Shown: piece after piece, positions 6,797-11,598 of the stretch
Layout of the letters: the number at the start of each line of letters is the position of its first letter
How positions within the stretch are numbered: position 1 is the stretch's first letter
Assembly (NCBI GenBank): GCA_947630345.1
Contig: CANRHF010000051.1
Location: forward strand, 1-11,598
DNA from: an uncultured Oscillospiraceae bacterium
GTDB taxonomy: Bacteria; Bacillota; Clostridia; Oscillospirales; Oscillospiraceae
Reading direction: 5' to 3'
DNA: 11,598 bases
Notes under the pieces: generated by a model
What the model saw: the letters and a program-made list of their open reading frames with translations, nothing else
The model's database searches: none
What the model was told of the DNA's origin: nothing
Position numbers and translations under genes: made by a program

Positions 6797-6825
6797 TTGC
6801 TTTTTGGCAAAAACAGTGGTATACT
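6797..6825 (+). promoter_or_regulatory. Promoter of the multipass membrane protein gene
   Basis: TTGCTT (6797-6802), 17 bases, TATACT (6820-6825, 5 of 6 matches). The predicted start near 6832 is 28 bases before the ATG. Confidence 0.6.
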
Positions 6826-6859
6826 AGAGCCGCGAAAAAGAAAAAAGGAGGCATTGCCT

Positions 6860-7546
6860 ATGGAATCTGCTGTCGATACTGTGGCCACGCTTTTGTATCT
6901 GCCGTCAATCTTGCTGGCCCTAGGCTTCTTGATCCTGACCTATGTGCTGGAAGCGCTGGCGGTCCAAACCATCGCCCGGCGGCGGGGCATCAACCATCCC
7001 TGGCTGGCCTGGCTGCCCATCGGCGGGGCATGGATGTGGGGCTGCATCTCCGATCAATACCAGTATGTGGTTCAGGGCCAGATCCGCAATAAGCGTAAGG
7101 CCCTGCTGGTGCTGAGCATTTTGCAGCATGTGCTGGAGCTTGCGGTCAGTTTCCAGGCTACGCGAGCCATGGGGGCCGTGATTGGCTTCGCCCTGAACCC
7201 GCCCATGAACATGACCGAGGAGCAGACCCTGAATCTGCTTTTGGGCCCGGTGCTGAGCATGAGCGGCTCGATCCTGCTGGATCTGTGCCTGAGCATTCCC
7301 CTGACCATCATCCAGTATTTCTGCCTGTACGACATTTATCGCTCTTGCGATCCCGGCAGCGCGGTGGTCTTTTTGATCCTGAGCATTTTCCTGCGCGTCA
7401 CCGAGCCGTTCCTGCTGTTTGCCCTGCGGAACAAGGACCTGGGGATGCCGCCCCGTCAGGATCAGATCCCGCCCCAGCCCACCTGGACGCCCCAGCCCCC
7501 CACCTGGGAGTCTACCCGTCCCCCCCAGGGGCCCTGGGTGCCGTAA
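6860..7546 (+). CDS. Multipass membrane protein of unknown function with Pro/Trp-rich tail
   Basis: A 228-residue protein whose function I do not recognise. It has about five hydrophobic segments: 10-35, a Trp-rich 46-62 (PWLAWLPIGGAWMWG), 81-112, 126-156 and 167-189. Between the first two is a strongly basic ARRRGINH loop. The SDQYQYVVQGQIRNKRK stretch (64-80) resembles conserved small membrane proteins seen in many clostridia, none with a named function that I can recall. The last 35 residues are Pro-rich and hold repeated PTW units, ending in GPWVP; they look like a flexible cytoplasmic or surface ligand. The ATG at 6860 has AAGGAGG 8 bases upstream; the frame is open further upstream but crosses the promoter. 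The gene stands alone, divergent from the CdaR/PucR-type gene and convergent with the vWA gene. Confidence 0.85.
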   Translation: MESAVDTVATLLYLPSILLALGFLILTYVLEALAVQTIARRRGINHPWLAWLPIGGAWMWGCISDQYQYVVQGQIRNKRKALLVLSILQHVLELAVSFQATRAMGAVIGFALNPPMNMTEEQTLNLLLGPVLSMSGSILLDLCLSIPLTIIQYFCLYDIYRSCDPGSAVVFLILSIFLRVTEPFLLFALRNKDLGMPPRQDQIPPQPTWTPQPPTWESTRPPQGPWVP

Positions 7547-7570
7547 AGAACCACCCTTTCCTATTTCTGT

Positions 7571-7610
7571 AAAAAGCCGAGGCTGGTGTGGCAGAGCCAT
7601 ACCAGCCTCG
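7571..7610 (-). terminator. Intrinsic terminator of the vWA gene
   Basis: A 15-bp stem (7578-7592 with 7596-7610, one G-U pair, loop of three) is followed on the minus strand by GC and TTTTT (7575-7571). Confidence 0.8.
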
Positions 7611-7617
7611 AATACTG

Positions 7618-7660
7618 CCGGCCCCCGGAAGCGGTAGCGGAGGGGGCCGGTGCTTTCTTT
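7618..7660 (+). terminator. Intrinsic terminator of the membrane protein gene
   Basis: A perfect 9-bp GC stem (7618-7626 with 7642-7650) is followed on the plus strand by a T-rich tract broken by C and A. With the neighbouring hairpin it forms a two-way stop between convergent genes. The T-rich tract overlaps the end of the vWA gene. Confidence 0.65.
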
Positions 7661-8309
7661 ATTTCTTCTTTCTCCCCTCGTAGTCCTCCTCGATCCGCTG
7701 CTTCCAGCCGGCGCTCAGGGGCTGGGAGGCCCGGACCGCGCCGATGGCGTCGCTGAGGACCTGATAGTTGAGCTGCGTGCCCCGGCTGTCGGCGTGGTAA
7801 TTCACCGCCCGGTCCGCGCCGATGCCGAACCGGCCCGCCGTCTGGACCGCGTCGATGTTGGCCCCCAGGAACAGAAATTCCCAGCCGTATTTTTCCTTCT
7901 GCCGCTGGATCATGGCCCGGACCCGGTCGCCGGTATACTGCCGGCTGGCGTTTTCCATGCCGTCGGTGGTGATGACAAACAGGGTGTGTTCCGGCACGTC
8001 CTCGGGCCGGGCATACTTGTGGACGTTGCCGATGTGATGGATGGCCCCGCCGATGGCGTCCAGCAGGGCGGTGCAGCCCCGAACGGTGTAGTCCCGGTCC
8101 GTCAGAGGTGCCACCTTCTCCAGCGGGACCCGGTCGTGGAGGACCTGACTGACATTGTCGAACAGCACCGTGGAGACCAGGGCCTCCCCCGGCTCCCGCC
8201 GCTGCTTCTCCAGCATTCCGTTGAAGCCGCCGATGGTGTCCGACTCCAGGCCGGCCATGGACCCGCTCCGGTCCAGGATAAATACCAGCTCCGTCAAATT
8301 CTTTTTCAT
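7659..8309 (-). CDS. von Willebrand factor A (vWA) domain protein
   Basis: A 216-residue cytoplasmic protein made almost entirely of one vWA domain; no signal peptide or membrane segment. The metal-ion-dependent adhesion site is complete: DRSGS (Asp13, Ser15, Ser17), Thr80 in VRGCTALLDA, and Asp116 in ITTDGMEN. It should bind Mg2+ or Mn2+ and another protein through an acidic residue. The tail is basic (GRKKK). Small intracellular vWA proteins of this kind resemble TerF/TerY-like components and usually act as scaffolds. Start: ATG at 8309 with AAGGAGG 8 bases upstream. It lies 99 bases after the macro-domain gene on the same strand and shares its downstream direction, so the two may be one transcript, though a perfect hairpin lies between them. 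The binding partner is unknown; the macro-XRE protein is the obvious candidate. Confidence 0.88.
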   Translation of the reverse strand: MKKNLTELVFILDRSGSMAGLESDTIGGFNGMLEKQRREPGEALVSTVLFDNVSQVLHDRVPLEKVAPLTDRDYTVRGCTALLDAIGGAIHHIGNVHKYARPEDVPEHTLFVITTDGMENASRQYTGDRVRAMIQRQKEKYGWEFLFLGANIDAVQTAGRFGIGADRAVNYHADSRGTQLNYQVLSDAIGAVRASQPLSAGWKQRIEEDYEGRKKK

Positions 8310-8331
8310 TGGAAATTCCTCCTTAAATAAA

Positions 8332-8368
8332 TATAATGTGGCTGTCTGGTTCTTACAGCCACATTATA
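8332..8368. repeat. 14-bp perfect inverted repeat in front of the vWA gene
   Basis: TATAATGTGGCTGT (8332-8345) and its exact reverse complement (8355-8368) flank nine bases. On the minus strand the repeat is followed by TTTATTT and then the vWA ribosome site, so it may act as a leader hairpin, a partial terminator for the macro gene, or an operator. Each outer end reads TATAAT inward, but no good -35 lies at the right distance for the vWA gene. Confidence 0.6.
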
Positions 8369-8389
8369 CCGCCCGATTTTCAAGAAGTG

Positions 8390-8406
8390 GTCGCCTGCCA
8401 GGCGAC
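8390..8406. repeat. 17-bp palindrome just after the macro-domain gene
   Basis: GTCGCCTG (8390-8397), one base, CAGGCGAC (8399-8406). It starts 3 bases beyond the macro gene's stop codon. As RNA it would form a short six-pair GC hairpin with no T-run, so it is a weak terminator at best; the one-base centre also suits a protein-binding site. Confidence 0.45.
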
Positions 8407-8408
8407 AT

Positions 8409-9395
8409 TTAATTTCCAAGCAGACTTTGATCGAAGGCGAAGAGGGCCTCGTTGATCTCGTAAATATTGTAGTTGCCCTGGCGAATAAAGTACTCTACGA
8501 TGATGTCAAATTTGCTGCTGTGAGACAGGGCGAAGCCCGCCTTTTCCAGCAGCTCCCTGGCCTCCTCCAAAGGCAGCTCCAAAGCGATGGCAAAGGCCAG
8601 GGCCGTGGGCTTGCTGGGCTTATAGAGCCGGTCGGAGCGGATCTTGGAAAAGAGCTTTCGGTCGATGTTGGCCTTTTTGTAGCACTGGGCGTCGGTCATG
8701 CCCTTTTCGTCGATTTTCCGCAGGAGCATCTCGGAAAAGCTCTCGTCGATCATGTCCAGCGCCTCCCGGAGATCCCCGGGGGCGGCGCATTCCTGGGGAT
8801 AGGCCATTGGCGCCGGCGTCGGGGGGAATCCCACGCTCTGGACTCTTCTGTTCTTGTCCAGGCGAAGATCGACATAGTGATCGTCAATGTAGCTCTCAAT
8901 GGCCTGGAACCGCCGCTCCCCGATCCGGAAGGAGGCCCGGTCGAAGACCACCAGGTACACCGTCATTTCATGGTCCCTTAGAAACGCCCCGATGGTTTCC
9001 ACCGCCACGTCCAGGGCCCGGTCTCTGGGATAACCGTAGGCCCCTGCGGAGATCAGCGGAAAGGCCACGCTCTCGCAGCCCGCGTCCCGGGCCAGATTCA
9101 GGCTCTCCCGGTAGCAGGACGATAGCAGCTTCCGCTCCCCCAAAAGGCCGCCGTGCCACACAGGGCCCACGGTATGGATCACATACTTGCAGGGCAGGCG
9201 GTAAGCGCCCGTGATTTTCGCGGAGCCGGTCTCGCAGCCCCCCAGGCCCCGGCACTCTTCCAGCAGCTCCGGCCCCGCCGCCCGGTGGATGGCCCCGTCC
9301 ACGCCTCCGCCGCCCAGCAGGCTGGGATTGGCGGCGTTAACGATGGCGTCCACCTTCATTTTGGTGATGTCGTTGCGGACAATGTTCAGCGGCAC
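8409..9395 (-). CDS. Macro domain protein fused to C-terminal XRE-like domain
   Basis: A 328-residue protein. Residues 1-165 form a MacroD-type macro domain: NAAN (20-23), LGGGGVDGAIHRAAG (27-41, with Asp33 and His37 of the distal-ribose site), SAKITGAYRLP, VIHTVGPVW (72-80), and the phosphate loop SAGAYGYP (116-123). Such domains bind ADP-ribose and often remove it from proteins or from O-acetyl-ADP-ribose; the intact GGGGVDGAIH suggests hydrolase activity. Residues about 215-325 form an XRE-like helical domain (MTDAQCYKKANIDRKLFSKI, then YKPSKPTALA and an EINEALF tail). I recall this module as a widespread clostridial appendage of unclear role. The start is a GTG at 9395 with AAGGGGG 8 bases upstream; no in-frame ATG suits, and the promoter overlaps the longer open frame. 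Next gene on the strand: the vWA protein. Confidence 0.88.
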   Translation of the reverse strand: MPLNIVRNDITKMKVDAIVNAANPSLLGGGGVDGAIHRAAGPELLEECRGLGGCETGSAKITGAYRLPCKYVIHTVGPVWHGGLLGERKLLSSCYRESLNLARDAGCESVAFPLISAGAYGYPRDRALDVAVETIGAFLRDHEMTVYLVVFDRASFRIGERRFQAIESYIDDHYVDLRLDKNRRVQSVGFPPTPAPMAYPQECAAPGDLREALDMIDESFSEMLLRKIDEKGMTDAQCYKKANIDRKLFSKIRSDRLYKPSKPTALAFAIALELPLEEARELLEKAGFALSHSSKFDIIVEYFIRQGNYNIYEINEALFAFDQSLLGN

Positions 9396-9418
9396 GATCC
9401 ATTCCCCCTTTTTTCTAT

Positions 9419-9427
9419 ATTGTAGCA
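9419..9427 (-). promoter_or_regulatory. Extended -10 promoter of the macro-domain gene
   Basis: On the minus strand TGCTACAAT fits the extended -10 form TGnTATAAT with one mismatch. No -35 is recognisable, as is common for this promoter type. The start near 9412 leaves a very short leader of about 17 bases that still contains the ribosome site. Confidence 0.55.
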
Positions 9428-9531
9428 CATCTTTTGAAAAAATGGGCAGGAATTTTTCCAAAGGTTGACGGCGGCGGGGGAATTATGCTAGAATGGCCTT
9501 AAATCCGGCGGCATCCGGGGCGCGGAGGGGA

Positions 9532-10260
9532 TCATTCCTTCCCGAACAGGGGCCGGGCCACCTTTTTATACAGCAGCGCCGTCAGCAAGGACACCACCAG
9601 CCCCTTGAGGAAATTCAGCGGCGCCACCGCCAGGGCCACAAAGCTGCCCAGGCCGGTAATGGCCGGGTTGATGGCCGTGCCCATGGCCAGGATGGCGTCC
9701 AGGGGCATCCCGTAGAGCTCCGCGAATTTGGGCAGCAGGAAAAAGGCGTTGAACAGGCTCCCAAACACCGTCATCACCGCCGTGCCCAGGGCCAGGCCCC
9801 AGTAGGCCCCTTTCCGGGTATGGGCCACCTGGTAGACAATGGCCGCCGGCAGGGCATAGGCGCAGCCCACCACGAAATTGGCAAATTCTCCCACAAAGGC
9901 GGTGCTGGTGCCCTTGAGGAGCAGCTTCAGCAGGGTCTTGACCGCCTCCCCCACCACCACGGCGGTGGGGCCGATGTACATTCCGCAGAGCATCAGCGGC
10001 ACCTCGGAAAAGTCCACCTTATAAAAATCCGGCGCCAGGAAGGGCAGCGGGAAATCCCACAGCTGCAGCAGCGCCGCCAGCGCGGCGCAGACCGCCACGA
10101 TGGCCGCCCGCCGGGTAGCGGAGACCGTCCGCCTTCCCGGCAGATACCGCTCCGCCAGCCAGGCCGCCAGGCCCAGGGCGGCGCAGATCAGCACACACAT
10201 CCCCAAAAACGCCAGATTGGTCTGGATCTGGGTCCAAAGGGTCCGCAAATTTTCCAACAT
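9532..10260 (-). CDS. ribU: ECF transporter S component, riboflavin uptake protein RibU
   Basis: Membrane substrate-binding subunit of an energy-coupling factor transporter for riboflavin; it would use the shared EcfT/EcfA ATPase module encoded elsewhere. The 242-residue protein has the RibU core: a first helix (about 52-69), the DFPLPF / KVDFSEVPLMLCG segment (69-93), IGPTAVVVGEAVKTLLK, a GEFANFVVG helix (124-132), then two more hydrophobic regions (151-177 and 201-234). An extra N-terminal helix (about 15-36) precedes the usual six-helix core. The FMN riboswitch in its leader is strong independent support for riboflavin as substrate. The start at 10260 has GAGGTG 7 bases upstream; the longer in-frame start at 10338 lies within the leader RNA and is rejected. 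The last residues are RPLFGKE. No clear terminator follows. Confidence 0.93.
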   Translation of the reverse strand: MLENLRTLWTQIQTNLAFLGMCVLICAALGLAAWLAERYLPGRRTVSATRRAAIVAVCAALAALLQLWDFPLPFLAPDFYKVDFSEVPLMLCGMYIGPTAVVVGEAVKTLLKLLLKGTSTAFVGEFANFVVGCAYALPAAIVYQVAHTRKGAYWGLALGTAVMTVFGSLFNAFFLLPKFAELYGMPLDAILAMGTAINPAITGLGSFVALAVAPLNFLKGLVVSLLTALLYKKVARPLFGKE

Positions 10261-10276
10261 TTTGAAACACCTCGCG

Positions 10277-10310
10277 AATAAAAATACGCCCCGGGGAGAA
10301 CCCCAGGGCG
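10277..10310 (-). terminator. Leader terminator (expression platform) of the FMN riboswitch
   Basis: A 10-bp stem (10287-10296 with 10301-10310, one G-U pair, loop of four) is followed on the minus strand by TATTTTTATT. It lies between the riboswitch and the ribU ribosome site, so FMN binding should favour early termination. A smaller hairpin (10321-10335) lies between it and the aptamer. Confidence 0.85.
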
Positions 10311-10337
10311 CGAAAATAAACGTGGTCCCGCCACGCA

Positions 10338-10481
10338 TCTTCTTCCATCCAGACTCGGAGCCCCGTCTGCCGCCAAAGCGGCCGGGACTGCCCTCACTGT
10401 CGGTATCGGAGTTGCACCGATTCTGCGCCGGAGCGCTCGCGGACTGTACCGCCGGTCGGGATTTTCACCCTGCCCTGAAGA
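10338..10481 (-). ncRNA. FMN riboswitch (RFN element) controlling ribU
   Basis: The minus strand carries the conserved RFN blocks in order: AGGGTGAAAATCCCGACCGG, the GGCGGT and AGTCCGCGAGC blocks, then GAATCGGTGCAACTCCGATA, then CCGACAGT and finally GAGTCTGGATGGAAGAAG. The closing P1 stem pairs TCTTC near 10481 with GAAGA near 10338. Only the variable arm (about 10361-10385) differs from the consensus, as usual. It senses FMN and shuts off riboflavin uptake when flavin is plentiful. Confidence 0.97.
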
Positions 10482-10500
10482 CAACTGATTCATTTCTTAC

Positions 10501-10529
10501 AGAATACCACACAACTGCCAGATTGTCAA
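10501..10529 (-). promoter_or_regulatory. Promoter of the riboswitch-ribU unit
   Basis: On the minus strand consensus -35 TTGACA (10529-10524), 17 bases, -10 TATTCT (10506-10501, 4 of 6 matches). Transcription from about 10494 begins just before the aptamer. The stretch from 10261 to 10568 has no gene: it holds this promoter, the riboswitch, the leader terminator and the terminator of the next gene. Confidence 0.75.
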
Positions 10530-10530
10530 C

Positions 10531-10560
10531 AGCAAAGAAGCTCCCGGCGGAGCCGGGAGC
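10531..10560 (-). terminator. Intrinsic terminator of the DUF4830 gene
   Basis: A perfect 9-bp GC stem (10540-10548 with 10552-10560, loop of three) begins 8 bases past the stop codon. On the minus strand it is followed by TTCTTTGCT. It separates this gene from the ribU promoter. Confidence 0.8.
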
Positions 10561-10568
10561 GGGAAGCG

Positions 10569-11111
10569 TCAGGTGGAGGGTGGTACGGTCCCCTGGGACG
10601 GGGCAGGCTCCTGAACGGTGGGCTTGGTGGGCTGGGAGGCAGCGGGGACATTCTGGGGCATCTGGAAGCCCCGGATCACTCCCTTGGCGGCGGTATCCGT
10701 CACGTCCCCACCGATGATCTGATCCTTGTAGACCAGCACCGTGGCGTAGACCGGATCCGTGGCCCCGGGGTAGTTGTTGATCTTATAGACGTAGCGCATC
10801 ACCGTTTTCCCGGCGAACTGGCTCAGGTCGTAGCCCTGGCTCTTTTGCAGGGCGTTGTAGCGCTCAAATACCTCCGTGGGCTCCTTTGGAATCCGGACCT
10901 GGCTGCTCTCCACCGGGGAATTGGCCACGTCCCAGCCGAAGCTCGTCAGGAACTTGACCCGCCCGTCGTTGGTGGCCACCGAGGGCGCCGCCGTAGGGGC
11001 CGAGGAATCCCCGCTCCGCAGGAACAGCACCAGCGCCACAACCACCACCGCCACTGCCGTCAGGATCAGGGCGATTTTTTTCTTATCGACCTTCGCGGTC
11101 ATTACCATCAT
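10569..11111 (-). CDS. Membrane-anchored DUF4830 domain protein
   Basis: A 180-residue protein of unknown function. A basic N-terminus (MTAKVDKKK) and one membrane helix (about 12-31) put the rest outside the cell. Residues about 50-148 match the DUF4830 pattern as I remember it: FLTSFGWDVANSPVESSQVRIP, then ERYNALQKSQGYDLSQFAGK, a RYVYKINNYPG strand, VYATVLVYKDQIIGGDV, and a short final helix. The last 30 residues are Pro/Thr/Ser/Gln-rich and probably disordered. Members are common in clostridia; none has a known role that I can name. The first of two adjacent ATG codons (11111) is best, with AGGAGGG 7 bases upstream. It is a single-gene unit ended by a strong terminator, divergent from the pseudouridine synthase gene across 80 bases in which no convincing promoter was recognised. 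Confidence 0.88.
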   Translation of the reverse strand: MMVMTAKVDKKKIALILTAVAVVVVALVLFLRSGDSSAPTAAPSVATNDGRVKFLTSFGWDVANSPVESSQVRIPKEPTEVFERYNALQKSQGYDLSQFAGKTVMRYVYKINNYPGATDPVYATVLVYKDQIIGGDVTDTAAKGVIRGFQMPQNVPAASQPTKPTVQEPAPSQGTVPPST

Positions 11112-11191
11112 GGTTTATCCCTCCTGTTTTGAATTGGCAGTTAAGCCTATTCCCTTGTCCCGAGGGATAGAACCGGAATATTGGAGGCAAT

Positions 11192-11598
11192 ATGGAACGG
11201 CTGGATAAATTTCTCTCTCAAGCCAGCGGGCTGTCCCGCAGCCAGGTGCGGCAGCTTTTAAAGGCGGGCCAGGCGGCGGTGGACGGCGTGCCGGAGACCG
11301 ACGGTGGGCGGAAAATCGACCCGGCTGCCCAAAAAATCACCCTCTCCGGGGCGGAGCTGGGGAAAAAGGGACGGCGCGTGGTGCTGCTGAACAAGCCGGC
11401 GGGGTATCTCACCGCCACCCAGGACCGGAGCGCCCCCACCGTTCTGGACCTGCTGCCGGAAAAATACCGGGACTTAAACCCTGCGGGCCGGCTGGACAAG
11501 GCCACCGAGGGGCTGCTGCTCCTAACCGACGACGGGGAGCTGCTCCATCGGCTCATCTCTCCCCGGCGGGGGGTGGAGAAGGTGTACTACGCCCGGCA
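11192..11598 (+). CDS. RsuA/RluB-family rRNA pseudouridine synthase, N-terminal part (cut by window edge)
   Basis: Enzyme that isomerises a specific uridine in ribosomal RNA; 135 residues are visible and the frame is open to the window edge. Residues 1-50 form an S4 RNA-binding domain (MERLDKFLSQASGLSRSQVR, then the AVDG turn). The catalytic domain starts at about 63 with VVLLNKPAGYLTATQD. The signature AGRLDKATEGLLLLTDDG (98-115) holds the catalytic Asp102, and SPRRGVEKVYYA follows. The NKPAGYLTATQD..APTVLDLL and GVEKVYY wording is closer to RsuA (16S rRNA position 516) than to RluB, but this is a judgement from memory. Start: ATG at 11192 with GGAGG only 4 bases upstream, a slightly short spacing. 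It is divergent from the DUF4830 gene. Confidence 0.93.
   Translation, partial: MERLDKFLSQASGLSRSQVRQLLKAGQAAVDGVPETDGGRKIDPAAQKITLSGAELGKKGRRVVLLNKPAGYLTATQDRSAPTVLDLLPEKYRDLNPAGRLDKATEGLLLLTDDGELLHRLISPRRGVEKVYYAR

Noticed and set aside
8363..8368. TATAAT on the minus strand as -10 of the vWA gene
   Set aside because: No sequence like TTGACA is found 16-19 bases upstream and there is no extended -10; it is part of the inverted repeat.
9493..10281. Plus-strand open frame opposite ribU, preceded by a promoter-like site
   Set aside because: The Gln/His/Arg-rich translation has no domain and no good ribosome site; it is a shadow of ribU. The promoter-like site is kept only as a low-interest finding.
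11112..11191. Divergent promoters between the DUF4830 gene and the pseudouridine synthase gene
   Set aside because: Several hexamers were tried on both strands, but none gave a convincing -35/-10 pair with acceptable spacing, so no site is called although promoters must exist.
1..11598. CRISPR arrays, insertion sequences, tRNA or rRNA genes, phage genes
   Set aside because: No repeat-spacer pattern, transposase, cloverleaf or phage protein was seen on either strand.

Overview
The window is about 60% GC by eye, tightly packed, and uses Gram-positive expression signals (strong GGAGG-type ribosome sites, sigma-A promoters, hairpin plus T-run terminators). The gene content is an FtsEX/M23/S41 operon, an ECF-type RibU under an FMN riboswitch, a CdaR/PucR-type regulator, a DUF4830 protein and a macro-domain protein with an XRE-like tail. 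Together these suggest a high-GC gut-type member of Clostridia, probably Oscillospiraceae (Flavonifractor/Oscillibacter/Lawsonibacter-like). The genus is an inference.

Layout. (1) 1-5350, minus strand: a cell-wall remodelling operon read right to left, ftsE - ftsX - M23 endopeptidase A - M23 endopeptidase B - S41 C-terminal processing protease (cut by the window edge). It starts from a near-perfect sigma-A promoter. Lying over that promoter are three helically phased TGTAA hexamers, two of which fit the WalR box TGTWAH-N5-TGTWAH. FtsEX is expected to gate the coiled-coil M23 hydrolases across the membrane, and the S41 protease may process or turn them over. Endopeptidase B has a frameshift inside its signal peptide.
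(2) 5400-6700, minus strand: tandem terminators, then a CdaR/PucR-family regulator with its own promoter and a 9-bp inverted repeat over the -35 box.
(3) 6797-7660, plus strand: one multipass membrane protein of unknown function with a Pro/Trp-rich tail, followed by back-to-back hairpins that terminate transcription from both sides.
(4) 7659-9427, minus strand: a two-gene module, a macro domain fused to an XRE-like domain followed by a free-standing von Willebrand A protein, with two striking palindromes between them.
(5) 9532-10529, minus strand: ribU, preceded by an FMN riboswitch and a leader terminator.
(6) 10531-11111, minus strand: a membrane-anchored DUF4830 protein with a clean terminator.
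(7) 11192-end, plus strand: the N-terminal part of an RsuA-type rRNA pseudouridine synthase, divergent from the DUF4830 gene.

The best candidates for new biology are the WalR-like box on the ftsEX operon, the paralogous M23 pair (unevenly conserved, one copy frameshifted), and the macro-XRE/vWA pair. No tRNA, rRNA, CRISPR array, transposon or phage gene is visible.
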